Shown: positions 24,941 to 33,824, numbered from the stretch's first letter. The stretch is 64,000 bases of DNA from Pseudomonadota bacterium (GCA_018902545.1 JAHIQM010000015.1:62001-126000); one strand, 5' to 3'. The notes: a model not told the origin generated them from the sequence alone. Made by a program: numbers and translations.

Positions 24941-26365
24941 TCACCCGTCGATCATCTCCGCCACCAGACCGCCCAGACGTTCTATTCCTCCCGCCAATTC
25001 AACGGTCCAGGGATTGCCGGAGTTGAGACGCACATGTCCGGAAAAACGATCCTGGGTTGAAAAGATGGTGCCGGGCGCGATGCTGATGCCCTCCTCCCTG
25101 GCCCGGTACATGAGCTCCACCGAGTCCACGCCCTTGGGCAGTTCCACCCACAGCACCCCCCCGCCCTCCGGCCTGCCGACTCGCGTGCCTTCCGGAAAGG
25201 TGCGGCTCACATGCAGCTGCATGGAGTGCGTCTGGTCCTGCAAGGCCCGCCGCAGACCGCGCAGGTGCCGATCATAGCGGCCCTCGCGCAAATAGACGCC
25301 CACGGTCTCCTGGGTGAGGGTTGCGGAGCAGACGTTGGTGGTGGCCTTGACCTCATAGGCTTCGCGATAAAACCGGCCCGGCATGATCCAGCCGATGCGG
25401 TAGCCTGGGCACAGCGTCTTGGACAGTGACGAACAGAGGATGACCAGCCCCGAGTTGTCGTACATCTTGAAGACCGAGGGCCGGACCGGGCCAAAATGCA
25501 GATCTCCGGCGACATCGTCCTCGATCAGCGGAATCTCCCGTTTGGCCAGAAGCTCCACAATTTCGCGCTTGGCGCTGTCCGAAGTCAGAGACCCGTCGGG
25601 GTTGTTGAAATTGGGAGTGAAGATGCAGGCGCTGATGTCGAAGCGTTCCAGGGCCCGCTCCACGTCGACAGAGTCCACCCCGTGCCGGGGATGCGAGGGA
25701 ATCTCGATGGAACGCACGCCCTGATTTTCAAGAAGCTGCTGAAAGCAGAAATAGGACGGGGCCTGGATGAGCACGTTGTCCCCGGGCCGCACCAGGCTGC
25801 GCACGGCCACGTGCAGGGCCTCAAGCGCCCCGCAGGTGATGATGATCTCCTCGGGCCGCACTGCCAGCCCCGCCTGGGCCGCGCGCAGGGACAGCTGGCG
25901 GCGCAGCTCCAGGCTGCCCTCCACGGGCAGGTAGCTGACCTGCCGCTTGGGATCTTCCCGCGACAAACGGGCCGCCACCTTGGCCAGTTCGCGGTAAGGC
26001 AGCAGCTCCTCGGAAGGACAATTGATGCCAAGTGGCACAAGCTCCCGGTCGCCCACGGTCTCGAGCACGGCGGAAATGAGCTGGCTGCGGTTGACGGTGT
26101 GAGGCCGGAGCACGGGCCGGGGATTGCGCGGAGGAGGCGGCAGTTGCCGTGTGTCGCGCCGCACGAAAAAACCGGATCGGGGACGCGACTCGATGACCCC
26201 CTTGCGCTCCAGCTCGGCATAGGCCTGCAGCACAGTACTCACCGCCACCCGGCTGCGCAGGCTGACGTGGCGCAGAGAAGGCAGCCGCGCTCCAGGACTC
26301 AGCGTGCCCGAAGCGATCTGCTGCATGAGGCTCTGTTCGATCTGCCGGTATCTGAAATCTTCCAT
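24941..26365 (-). CDS. MocR/PdxR-type GntR regulator with aminotransferase-like domain
   Basis: 474 residues: an N-terminal GntR winged helix (YRQIEQSLMQQIASGTLSPG; LPSLRHVSLRSRVAVSTVLQ), then a fold-type I PLP aminotransferase-like domain with NFNNPDGSLTSDSAKREIV, PLIEDDVAGDL and the PLP-lysine motif SSLSKTLCPGYRIGW. MocR proteins use PLP as effector and usually regulate a divergent neighbour. Here the divergent genes, over 700 bp away across a repeat region, are azlCD and an aminotransferase, a plausible target. The effector amino acid is unknown. Confidence 0.9.
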   Translation of the reverse strand: MEDFRYRQIEQSLMQQIASGTLSPGARLPSLRHVSLRSRVAVSTVLQAYAELERKGVIESRPRSGFFVRRDTRQLPPPPRNPRPVLRPHTVNRSQLISAVLETVGDRELVPLGINCPSEELLPYRELAKVAARLSREDPKRQVSYLPVEGSLELRRQLSLRAAQAGLAVRPEEIIITCGALEALHVAVRSLVRPGDNVLIQAPSYFCFQQLLENQGVRSIEIPSHPRHGVDSVDVERALERFDISACIFTPNFNNPDGSLTSDSAKREIVELLAKREIPLIEDDVAGDLHFGPVRPSVFKMYDNSGLVILCSSLSKTLCPGYRIGWIMPGRFYREAYEVKATTNVCSATLTQETVGVYLREGRYDRHLRGLRRALQDQTHSMQLHVSRTFPEGTRVGRPEGGGVLWVELPKGVDSVELMYRAREEGISIAPGTIFSTQDRFSGHVRLNSGNPWTVELAGGIERLGGLVAEMIDG

Positions 26366-26479
26366 GAAGTGCCCTCACGCGTGGCATAGGGAGGGGACAC
26401 GGCTCCTAAGGTTACTGCGTTTTTTTTCGGTTATCGCTCTGGTCTTTTCCGAACTTGGAGGCATCGGACGCTTCCGGTC

Positions 26480-26677
26480 AAAAGCATGGATTCCCGCCTT
26501 CGCGGGAATGACACCGAGGACAGGACGAGGCCGCGCGGGTTGTCTTGAATCGATTCCCGCCTACCCAAGCTAGGCGCACGTGCAGGGAAGGACGCGAAAG
26601 CCTTATTCATACAGCCAGGAGCTGGTTTCTCACACGCAAACAGTGTCATTCCCGAGAAGGCGGGAATCAATGCTTTT
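26480..26677. repeat. Inverted 35-bp repeats with dRS3-like palindromes
   Basis: The arm at 26480-26514 and the arm at 26643-26677 are reverse complements at 33 of 35 positions. Each arm carries its own ATTCCC-N8-GGGAAT palindrome (26490-26509; 26648-26667), the form of the Neisseria dRS3 repeat and of similar REP-like repeats in many proteobacteria. A half palindrome (ATTCCCGCC) lies between at about 26553. The enclosed 128 bp has no gene. It may be a small non-autonomous element. Confidence 0.75.
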
Positions 26678-26704
26678 CTGCCTTTACATTCAACGACGTA
26701 CCGC

Positions 26705-26886
26705 AGGGTTTGGCTGGTGTCGGGGGTGGTGGCCCGTCGGCTGTCTGACCGAGCCAGGCATCGTTTGACGAACCATTGCCCTACCGGCCGATCCGCCGCC
26801 TGATCGAAATGCACGCAATGGTTCGTCTCTACGAGGCCGGCGAGGGAGTTCCGGCGGGCCGCCACCCCCGACACCAGCCAAACCCT
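26705..26886 (+). repeat. Palindromic element, copy 1 (conserved core, private outer stem)
   Basis: The outer arms 26705-26740 and 26851-26886 pair at 34 of 36 positions, and the two exceptions are T-G, i.e. wobble pairs if transcribed. The inner stem GACGAACCATTGC (26767-26779) pairs perfectly with GCAATGGTTCGTC (26815-26827) around a 35-nt loop. Segments between the stems (26740-26766 and 26828-26850) are nearly identical to those of copy 2 at 33825-33999, which lies in the opposite orientation with an unrelated outer stem. No coding gene or target duplication is seen. Confidence 0.8.
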
Positions 26887-27009
26887 CTCCCCATGTCAGG
26901 CCAAATCACCGTCCCTTTGTCTCAACTCCCACCCGCAATCTTTCGGCCTTGCCATGAACAGACCACCGTGCCACCACCTCTTCGTCCGTTGCAGTCCGTC
27001 TACCTACAC

Positions 27010-27061
27010 AATCTGTTATGGTCAAAATTTATACAATCTGTATCTGTACTGCAAACAGATT
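27010..27061 (+). promoter_or_regulatory. Candidate MocR operator before azlC
   Basis: AATCTGT occurs at 27010-27016 and 27035-27041 as direct repeats 25 bp apart, and inverted as ACAGATT at 27055-27061; a related TATCTGT is at 27041-27047. Two direct plus one inverted repeat is an arrangement reported for MocR regulators. The sites lie 35-86 bp before the azlC start. No clear -10/-35 was assigned. Confidence 0.45.
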
Positions 27062-27095
27062 TTGACTAGGTTGAGCCGCAAGAGGATAATCGATT

Positions 27096-27818
27096 ATGAA
27101 CTGCGACACCCTTTCCGCCTCAAACCGCCCGGAATCCGCCCTGGCTTCGGCCTTTCGGCAGACCCTGCCCATCATCCTGGGCTATGTTCCGGTCGGCTTC
27201 GCCTATGGCGTTCTGGCCCAAAAATCCGGACTCTCGGGCATCAACACCCTGCTCATGAGCCTGCTGGTCTATGCCGGGTCGGCCCAGCTCATCGCGGTGG
27301 GCCTGTTCGCGGCCGGAGCCGCGCCGCTGGCCATCGTGGCCACGACCTTTGTTGTCAACCTGCGCCACCTGCTCATGTCCGCCGCCCTGGCTCCCTACCT
27401 GCGCGGCTGGGGCAAGACCCGGCTAGCCCTCTTCTCCTACCAGATGACGGACGAAACCTTCGCCCTGCACGCCAACCGTTTCGCCAAGAGCCAGACCGGC
27501 CCGGCGGAAACCTTCGGCATCAATCTCATCGCCCAGAGCGCCTGGGTCGGCAGCACCGCCCTGGGGCTGGCCGCGAGCACGCTCATCACGGACATCCGGC
27601 CCATCGGGCTTGATTACGCCCTCCCGGCCATGTTCATCGCCCTGCTCCTGGGGCAGCTTAAGTCGCGACTGCACCTTGCCGTGGCCCTTGTCGCGGGAGT
27701 CCTTTCCACCGTCCTCATGCTCGCGGGCCTCGATCAGAGTCATGTCCTGGCCGCGACCATCCTGGCGGCAACCTTCGGCCTCGGAGTTCACGCATGGATC
27801 AGCAAACGATCTTCCTGA
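27096..27818 (+). CDS. azlC: AzlC family branched-chain amino acid exporter, large subunit
   Basis: 240 residues with about six membrane helices and the AzlC motifs LPIILGYVPVGFAYGVLAQK and VYAGSAQLIAVGLFAAGAAP, then VVNLRHLLMSAALAPYL. AzlC works with the small AzlD to export branched-chain or other hydrophobic amino acids. The ATG is preceded by AAGAGGA. Its last 25 nt overlap azlD. A MocR regulator upstream and an aminotransferase downstream suggest amino acid homeostasis. Confidence 0.92.
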   Translation: MNCDTLSASNRPESALASAFRQTLPIILGYVPVGFAYGVLAQKSGLSGINTLLMSLLVYAGSAQLIAVGLFAAGAAPLAIVATTFVVNLRHLLMSAALAPYLRGWGKTRLALFSYQMTDETFALHANRFAKSQTGPAETFGINLIAQSAWVGSTALGLAASTLITDIRPIGLDYALPAMFIALLLGQLKSRLHLAVALVAGVLSTVLMLAGLDQSHVLAATILAATFGLGVHAWISKRSS

Positions 27819-28120
27819 CCATTCTCGGCATGATGGCCGTGACCTATGTTCCGCGCGCCCTGCCCCTGCTGGCTCTGGCGCAGCGCACCCTGCCCGAGGC
27901 GGTCATCCGCTGGCTGGGCTTCATCCCCGTGGCCGTGCTGTCGGCCATGCTCCTGCCGTCCCTGGTCGCCACGGACAGGGGGCTTGATTTTTCCGCAGAG
28001 AACATATTCCTGTGGGCGGCCATTCCCACCTTTGTGGTCTGCTGGAAAACCAAGAGCTTCATCGGCGCCATCGTCACCGGCATGGGCTGCGTAGCGCTGG
28101 GCAGACTGTTTTTAGCGTAA
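27794..28120 (+). CDS. azlD: AzlD family small subunit
   Basis: 108 residues with three or four membrane helices: MAVTYVPRALPLLALAQRTL, WLGFIPVAVLSAMLLPSLV, then FLWAAIPTFVVCWKTKSFIG and a C-terminal hydrophobic segment. Length and the YVPRALP motif are typical of AzlD. It overlaps azlC by 25 nt in another frame, so translation is likely coupled. It is followed 25 bp later by an aminotransferase gene with its own strong ribosome site. Confidence 0.9.
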   Translation: MDQQTIFLTILGMMAVTYVPRALPLLALAQRTLPEAVIRWLGFIPVAVLSAMLLPSLVATDRGLDFSAENIFLWAAIPTFVVCWKTKSFIGAIVTGMGCVALGRLFLA

Positions 28121-28145
28121 CATCGCCCCCAAGGAGAAAGAGAAC

Positions 28146-29330
28146 ATGAGTTTCCGGTTCACGACACGCATCCAGAACACGCCGAAATCCTTCATTCGCG
28201 AGATATTAAAAGTCACCCAGGACCCGAGCATCATCTCCTTTGCCGGGGGTCTGCCCAACCCGCACCTCTTCCCCATCGAGGCCCTGCAGGATGCCGCCCG
28301 TGAAACGCTGGCCACATGCGGTGCGTGCGCCCTGCAGTACTCCACCACGGAGGGGCATGCCGAACTGCGCGCCTGGATCGCGGCCCGCTACAAGCGCCGG
28401 GGCGTCACCGTGGACCCGGATCAGGTGCTGATCACTACGGGCTCCCAGCAGTGTCTGGACCTCCTGGCCAAGCTCTTTATCGAGAAGGACGACGAGGTGA
28501 TTCTGGAGCGGCCGAGCTACCTCGGCACCATCCAGGCCTTCACCATGTTCGAGCCCAACTTCGTGACCGTGGATCTGGAGGAGGACGGCCCCAATCTGGA
28601 GCAGGTCCAGGCGCTACTGGCCACGGGCCGCCCCAAGCTCTTCTACGCCGTACCCAATTTCCAGAACCCCTCGGGTCTGACCTATTCCAAAGCCAAGCGC
28701 GAGGAGCTTGGGAGGCTGCTGCAAAAATACCCCGAAACCCTCTTCATCGAGGATGACCCCTACGGCGAGCTGCGTTTCTGCGGCGAGCACCACCAGCCCG
28801 TCTTCGCCCACACCGGCGGGCGCAGCATCATGCTCGGCAGCTTCTCCAAGATCACGGTGCCCGGCTTTCGTCTGGGCTGGATGGTCGCGCCCCCGGAGAT
28901 CATTCGCCTGGCGGTCAAGGCCAAGCAGGCCGCGGACCTGCATTCCTCGACCTTCAATCAGTTCGTCATAAACGAGTATCTCAAAAAACACTCCATCGAC
29001 GACCATATCGCCAAGATCACGGCGTGTTACGGCTCCCAGGCCGCGGCCATGGTCAAGACCCTGGAACGGGAGGCCCCCGAAGGCGTGACTTTCACCCGCC
29101 CCGAAGGCGGCATGTTCTCCTGGGTGCGACTTGCCGAGGGCAAGGGCTCGTGCATGGATCTCTTCAATCTGGCCATTGAGCAAAAAGTTGCCTTTGTGCC
29201 GGGCATGCCCTTCTACACCGACGGCGGCGGCCAGGACACCCTGCGCCTCAACTTCTCCAACGGCTCGGAACAGGCCATCGACACAGGCATCACGCGGCTG
29301 TGCCGGTGCATGAAGGATTTTCTGAAATAA
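28146..29330 (+). CDS. Fold-type I PLP aminotransferase (aminoadipate/aromatic-like, LysN/ARO8 group)
   Basis: 394 residues: ISFAGGLPNPHLFPIEALQ near the N-terminus, YSTTEGHAELRAWIAARY, PNFQNPSGLTYSKAKREEL, FIEDDPYGELRF and the Schiff-base motif GSFSKITVPGFRLGW. This is the class of 2-aminoadipate and broad branched-chain/aromatic transaminases. It resembles the catalytic half of MocR proteins without the DNA-binding domain. AAGGAGAAAG precedes the ATG. Position after azlCD suggests one operon handling branched-chain or aromatic amino acids. Substrate cannot be read. Confidence 0.88.
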   Translation: MSFRFTTRIQNTPKSFIREILKVTQDPSIISFAGGLPNPHLFPIEALQDAARETLATCGACALQYSTTEGHAELRAWIAARYKRRGVTVDPDQVLITTGSQQCLDLLAKLFIEKDDEVILERPSYLGTIQAFTMFEPNFVTVDLEEDGPNLEQVQALLATGRPKLFYAVPNFQNPSGLTYSKAKREELGRLLQKYPETLFIEDDPYGELRFCGEHHQPVFAHTGGRSIMLGSFSKITVPGFRLGWMVAPPEIIRLAVKAKQAADLHSSTFNQFVINEYLKKHSIDDHIAKITACYGSQAAAMVKTLEREAPEGVTFTRPEGGMFSWVRLAEGKGSCMDLFNLAIEQKVAFVPGMPFYTDGGGQDTLRLNFSNGSEQAIDTGITRLCRCMKDFLK

Positions 29331-29360
29331 CCGGCTTGCCGGATCATGAAGGCAGGCGGC

Positions 29361-30563
29361 TCAGTCCACCAACACCTCAAGCCCTTTCAGGTATGCGCCT
29401 TCCGGGAATGCCAGGGACACGGGATGGTCGCCGGCCTGGGTCAAGCGGTGGATGATGCGGCCGGTGCGGCCAGCGTCCAGGGCCGCGTCGGACACGATTT
29501 TCTGGAACAGGCCGTCTTCCATGAGACCGGAGCAGGAGAAGGTGAAGAGGCGTCCTCCGGGATTCAGCAGCCGCAAGGCGCAGAGGTTGATATCCTTGTA
29601 GCCCCGGCAGGCGCGATTCAGGCTGGCCTTGGAATCGACGAACTTGGGGGGGTCGAGCACAATAAGATCAAAGGTACGTCCTTCCTTGTGCCAGGTGCGC
29701 AGAAGTTGAAAGGCGTCGCCGCAGACCGTGGCCATGCTCCCGGCCGCGAAGCCATTAAGGTCCCGGTTGCGCTCGGCCAGGGCCAGGGCCGGGGCAGAGG
29801 CGTCGAGCTGGGTCACGTGCGCCGCACCGCCGCCGAGCGCGGCCAGACCGAAACCGCCGGTGTAGGAGAAGCAGTTCAGCACCTCGCGTCCCATGGCGGC
29901 CCTGGACACGGCAAGGCGGCTGTCACGCTGATCCAGGTAGAAGCCGGTCTTGTGACCACCCTGTACGCCGACCAGATATTTCACGCCGTTTTCATGAATC
30001 GCGACCTGCTCCGGAATCTGCCCGTGCACGACCAAAGTCCTTGCGGCCAGGCCTTCCTTGGCCCGCACATCCACATCCGAGCGCTCCAGGATGGCGTCTT
30101 CAGGGAAGAGACTCCGCAATGCGCCGACAATGGCTTCACGCCAGAATTCCGCGCCTGCGGTCAGCAACTGGAAAACAAGAACCCCGTCGTAGCGGTCCAG
30201 AATCAGTCCGGGCAGGCCGTCGGACTCGGAATGGATCAGGCGCAGCGCGTTGCTAGAGCTCTCAAAATCCTTTCTCCTGCCAGCCGACTGAAGAATGCGG
30301 CGCAAAAAGAATTCCTCGTCGATGACCTCCTCGGCATCAAAAGTCCAAACCCGGCCCATGATCTGCGATTTGGGTGAAAAAGAGGCTCGGGCCAGCCATT
30401 GCCCATTCTGTCCGAGGACGTCCACGGTCTGCCCGGATACCGGTCTGCCCTTGACAGTGGCCACGGCACCGGAAAAGATCCAGGGATGACGCCTGAGCAG
30501 AGATTTTTCCCGGCCCGCGACGATGATGAGTTGAGGGTCCACGATGATTTCCTTGCTGCGCAT
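29361..30563 (-). CDS. Class I SAM-dependent 23S rRNA (cytosine) methyltransferase, RlmI-like
   Basis: 400 residues: a PUA-like N-terminus (VAGREKSLLRRHPWIFSGAV), a middle RlmI domain with DGLPGLILDRYDGVLVFQL, then a Rossmann methyltransferase with NCFSYTGGFGLAALGGGAA and VLDPPKFVDSKASL. E. coli RlmI (396 aa) makes m5C1962 in 23S rRNA. The start at 30563 matches the family N-terminus; the long upstream frame has no supporting ribosome site. It is divergent from the TonB-like gene and convergent with the aminotransferase. Confidence 0.87.
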   Translation of the reverse strand: MRSKEIIVDPQLIIVAGREKSLLRRHPWIFSGAVATVKGRPVSGQTVDVLGQNGQWLARASFSPKSQIMGRVWTFDAEEVIDEEFFLRRILQSAGRRKDFESSSNALRLIHSESDGLPGLILDRYDGVLVFQLLTAGAEFWREAIVGALRSLFPEDAILERSDVDVRAKEGLAARTLVVHGQIPEQVAIHENGVKYLVGVQGGHKTGFYLDQRDSRLAVSRAAMGREVLNCFSYTGGFGLAALGGGAAHVTQLDASAPALALAERNRDLNGFAAGSMATVCGDAFQLLRTWHKEGRTFDLIVLDPPKFVDSKASLNRACRGYKDINLCALRLLNPGGRLFTFSCSGLMEDGLFQKIVSDAALDAGRTGRIIHRLTQAGDHPVSLAFPEGAYLKGLEVLVD

Positions 30564-30731
30564 GGGGATGACCCGCGCGGTGAAGTCCTGCGCGCCCAAG
30601 GCACACAGGCTGGGCAAGACATAGGAAAAGGCAAAGAAGGCGTCCATGGGAAAAATCATCCCCTGCATCCAGGCAGGCTGGCAGCGTCCGCCACAGGGCG
30701 ATCTTTTCAAACCCGGCAGTGCTTTGTCTCC

Positions 30732-31691
30732 GTGCTCTGCGCGCTGCTGGTTCATGCCTTGATCCTGGCTGCGGTCGGAAAATGGCTTGGGCCCGGCGGC
30801 GGAGGGTCCGGCGGCGCCATGCTCATGGCCCTTGAGCTTTCCGGTGGCGACACAGGCGCCGGGCTTGCTTCCGGAGAACACTCAGGAACTGGCGAGTCAT
30901 CCCTGCTGCCCTTGCTGGGTGATTCGGCCGCATCACCATCCCCTGCAGCTGGCGAAGCGCTGCCCCCCACGCCGCCTGCTCACGAATCAAAAGATCCGGC
31001 CCAGGATTTGCCCCCCGCCCCCACCCAGGCCCCTGCGGCGCAGAAGACTGCGCCGACGCCCATCAAGCAGACGCCGGTTGAGCACCGCCCGCCCAAACAG
31101 CTTTCGCCTGAGCAGGCCACGCCTCAGCAAGCCCGGGCTGAGCAGCCCGATCCTGAGGAAAAAATCCAGAATCCGCAACAGCTCGGCGCAGACGACGTCA
31201 CTGCGGAGTTACCCGAAGAACCGGCCCTGGATTCTCCCGGCAACCGCGCTGGTAAATCCGAAGCCACAGCGCTTCAAGCCGGAACAGGCAATAGCTCGCA
31301 AGGCCAGGGCCAAGGGAGCGGCCCCGGCTCATCGGGGGCGGGAGTCAATCTGGGCAAACCTGGTTCGGGCGGCAACGCGCCCGGCAGCTCAGGAGCGGGA
31401 AGCAGTCTGGTCGAGTTCGGCACACCCGGCGGCCCAGGCATCGTGCGCATGGCTCAGCCCAGATATCCGCACGAAGCCAGGCGTCTGGGCAAGGAGGGGG
31501 TTGTGGTTTTGAAGCTTTCCCTGGACGCCGCAGGCGCTGTGCACGACGTGGAAGTTCTGCAGGGTGTGGGCTTCGGCATGGAAGAGGCTTCCCGGGAAGC
31601 GGTCATGCTTTCACGTTTTCGTCCCGCGACCTTCAAGGGCAAACCCGTGGCCTGTCAGGTTATTTTGCCCATTCATTTCAAGCTGCGTTAG
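30732..31691 (+). CDS. TonB-like energy transducer (start uncertain)
   Basis: The frame encodes a membrane anchor (VLCALLVHALILAAVGKWLG), a long Gly/Pro/Gln-rich periplasmic spacer and a TonB_C domain (RYPHEARRLGKEGVVVLKL; EVLQGVGFGMEEASREAVML; RFRPATFKGKPVACQVILP). TonB transmits the proton-motive force to outer-membrane receptors. GTG at 30732 is the only standard start between the rlmI start and the anchor, but it would remove the natural positively charged RSFQTRQCF stretch, so a non-canonical start upstream is possible. No exbB, exbD or receptor gene is adjacent. Confidence 0.75.
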   Translation: MLCALLVHALILAAVGKWLGPGGGGSGGAMLMALELSGGDTGAGLASGEHSGTGESSLLPLLGDSAASPSPAAGEALPPTPPAHESKDPAQDLPPAPTQAPAAQKTAPTPIKQTPVEHRPPKQLSPEQATPQQARAEQPDPEEKIQNPQQLGADDVTAELPEEPALDSPGNRAGKSEATALQAGTGNSSQGQGQGSGPGSSGAGVNLGKPGSGGNAPGSSGAGSSLVEFGTPGGPGIVRMAQPRYPHEARRLGKEGVVVLKLSLDAAGAVHDVEVLQGVGFGMEEASREAVMLSRFRPATFKGKPVACQVILPIHFKLR

Positions 31692-31815
31692 ATCGTGCGA
31701 CTCTTCATGACTGGCGCCGGCCGTAGCCAGGAACCTGGACTCTGATCTATATTTTTTTTATCAGGCAGGCACCCGGCAATCCGCCCTCCCACACCCACCT
31801 CAAGGCAGGTCCAGC

Positions 31816-32364
31816 ATGCGCGAAAGAATTGAGTGGTCTATAAAAGTTCCGATCTTTCGCAATTCCGTCATCCTCAGACAACTGGGGCTGGCCATCGGCA
31901 TCCCCTTCGGGCTGATTTTCGTGATCATGCTCGCAAGCGGGGCCTCCATCGCAGATCTCCGCTATCCGGCCATCATCATCGGCCTGCTCTTCTTCCTGAC
32001 CTGGCTCTTTATCAGGATCGTCTGGGGCGGCAAATATGACGCTGAATTCGTACTCGACGACAAGGGAATACGCTGCCGCACCGCCGCACGCCAGGCCAAA
32101 CAGAACCGTATCATCAACGGCCTCACAGTCGTGCTCGGTCTGCTCTCCGGCAAGCCCGCCGTGGCTGGCGCAGGGGTGCTCGCGCAATCCCGTCAGGACG
32201 TGCTGGTCAAATGGGGCAGCATCAATAAAATCAAAGAACTCCCCCGCCGCCATACTGTCATGGTTTATGGCGGATTTGCCCAAAACATCGCCGTGTTCTG
32301 CACGCCGGAAAATTACGAACAGGTCCGGGAACATATCGCTTCCAAGGTCCGACCAGGGCGCTGA
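31816..32364 (+). CDS. Small membrane protein of unknown function
   Basis: 182 residues with two adjacent membrane helices (about 24-41 LAIGIPFGLIFVIMLASG and 51-68 AIIIGLLFFLTWLFIRIV), then a cytoplasmic C-terminal part containing YDAEFVLDDKGIRCRTAARQ and WGSINKIKELPRRHTVMVYG, which has the look of a PH-like (bPH) domain. Topology suggests a membrane-tethered signalling or stress protein, but no family was identified. A bidirectional terminator separates it from malic enzyme. Confidence 0.65.
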   Translation: MRERIEWSIKVPIFRNSVILRQLGLAIGIPFGLIFVIMLASGASIADLRYPAIIIGLLFFLTWLFIRIVWGGKYDAEFVLDDKGIRCRTAARQAKQNRIINGLTVVLGLLSGKPAVAGAGVLAQSRQDVLVKWGSINKIKELPRRHTVMVYGGFAQNIAVFCTPENYEQVREHIASKVRPGR

Positions 32365-32385
32365 CTTGATGTAAACTAAAAAAAT

Positions 32386-32430
32386 AGAACCGCCCCGCCA
32401 GCACATGCGCTGACGGGGCGGTTCTGTTTT
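32386..32430. terminator. Bidirectional terminator between two convergent genes
   Basis: AGAACCGCCCCGCCAGC (32386-32402) pairs with GCTGACGGGGCGGTTCT (32409-32425) with one mismatch and a 6-nt loop. An A-run on the left (T-run on the minus strand) and GTTTT on the right allow it to serve both the membrane protein gene and maeB. Confidence 0.88.
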
Positions 32431-32446
32431 GCAGCCTTATGATCCG

Positions 32447-33769
32447 CTAGAAAATCTGCGGATAGGTCTTCACATAGGCGTCCATGCGTTCGCGGGACTT
32501 GGCGATGCGTTCGCGCAAGGACGCGCGGTAGGCGTCCATATCGGCGATGGGCTTTCTGGCCACGCCCGTGTCCATGGCGGCCTGGGCCACGGCTGCGGAT
32601 TCGAACTCGATAAGACGCAGGTCCACGGGTTTGGGGATGATATAGTCGATGCCAAATTCGAGCTTCTCCAGGCCGTAGGCTTTCAAAACGTAATCCGGCA
32701 CCGGCTGCTTGGCCAGTTCGGCCAGGGCTTTGGCGGCGGCCATCTTCATCTCCTCGTTGATGTCCGTGGCCATGACGTCAAGCGCCCCGCGAAAGATGAA
32801 GGGGAAACCGAGCACGTTGTTGATCTGGTTGGGGTAGTCCGAACGTCCCGTGGCCATGATGGCGTCGGGGCGGGCTTCCTTGGCGTCGGTGTAGGAGATC
32901 TCGGGCACGGGGTTGGCGCAGGCAAAGATGATGGGATCTTTGGCCATGCTTTTGACCATGTCCTGACTAACCACGCCCGCCTTGGAAAGGCCAAGGAACA
33001 AGTCCGCGCCGACCATGGCTTCGGCCAGGGAGGCGTAGGCCTTGGCGGTGGCGAACTCGAGCTTCTGGGCGTTCAGGTCCGTGCGGCCGGTGTGCAGATG
33101 GCCGCGAGAGTCGAACATGGCGATGTTTTCAAGCCGCATGCCCATGGCCACATAGAGGCGCGTGCAGGAGATGGCCGCCGCGCCCGCGCCGGACACGACC
33201 ATGCGCAGGTCTTCGATCTTCTTGCCCGTGATTTCCAGCGCGTTGACCAGGCCGGCGGCGGAGATGATGGCCGTGCCGTGCTGGTCGTCATGGAAGACCG
33301 GGATGCCCATTTCCTTTTTGAGCTTGTCCTCGATGTAGAAGCACTCCGGGGCCTTGATGTCCTCGAGGTTGATGCCGCCAAAGGTCGGTTCCATGGCCTT
33401 GACGATCTCGCAGAGCTTGTCGGGGTCGGTCACGTCGAGGTTGATGTCGTAAACGTCAACGTCGGCGAAAATCTTGAAGAGGAGCCCCTTGCCTTCCATG
33501 ACCGGCTTGCCAGCATGCGCGCCAATGTTGCCAAGACCCAGCACGGCCGTGCCGTTGGACACGACGGCTACAAGGTTACCCCGGCCCGTGTACTTGTAGG
33601 TCAGGTCCGGGTCTTTGGCGATGGCCAGGCAAGACTCGGCCACGCCTGGGCTGTAAGCCATGGTCAGGTGCTTCTGGGTGGAATAGGGTTTGACCGGCAC
33701 GACTTCGATTTTGCCGGGACGGACTTCGGAATGATAATCCAGGGCTTCCTGGGGTGTGAAAAGAGCCAT
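32447..33769 (-). CDS. maeB: Malic enzyme (NADP-type, short form)
   Basis: 440 residues: [40 protein letters not shown], the [13 protein letters not shown] motif, [18 protein letters not shown] (metal/substrate site) and the NAD(P)-fold [20 protein letters not shown]. It oxidatively decarboxylates malate to pyruvate. It lacks the phosphotransacetylase-like C-terminal extension of E. coli MaeB. It is last of frdCAB-fumarase-mae and probably supplies pyruvate from fumarate. It is separated from the fumarase gene by a 267-bp gap occupied by the palindromic element. Confidence 0.93.
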   Translation of the reverse strand: MALFTPQEALDYHSEVRPGKIEVVPVKPYSTQKHLTMAYSPGVAESCLAIAKDPDLTYKYTGRGNLVAVVSNGTAVLGLGNIGAHAGKPVMEGKGLLFKIFADVDVYDINLDVTDPDKLCEIVKAMEPTFGGINLEDIKAPECFYIEDKLKKEMGIPVFHDDQHGTAIISAAGLVNALEITGKKIEDLRMVVSGAGAAAISCTRLYVAMGMRLENIAMFDSRGHLHTGRTDLNAQKLEFATAKAYASLAEAMVGADLFLGLSKAGVVSQDMVKSMAKDPIIFACANPVPEISYTDAKEARPDAIMATGRSDYPNQINNVLGFPFIFRGALDVMATDINEEMKMAAAKALAELAKQPVPDYVLKAYGLEKLEFGIDYIIPKPVDLRLIEFESAAVAQAAMDTGVARKPIADMDAYRASLRERIAKSRERMDAYVKTYPQIF

Positions 33770-33824
33770 ATGTTCCTCCGATGTAATGCCGCTTTCGCGG
33801 CGAAATAGTATGAGAGAGAAGGGA

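Noticed and set aside
26690..26881. Small frames through both palindromic elements giving similar peptides (QTMPGSVRQ; MVRLYEAGEG versus MVQQYEAREG)
   Set aside because: The similarity is explained by nucleotide identity of the conserved core; no ribosome sites, and the outer-stem parts are unrelated. Structure is better supported than coding.
32429..33808. 459-codon frame antisense to malic enzyme
   Set aside because: Overlaps the well-supported mae gene entirely and has the typical shadow composition.
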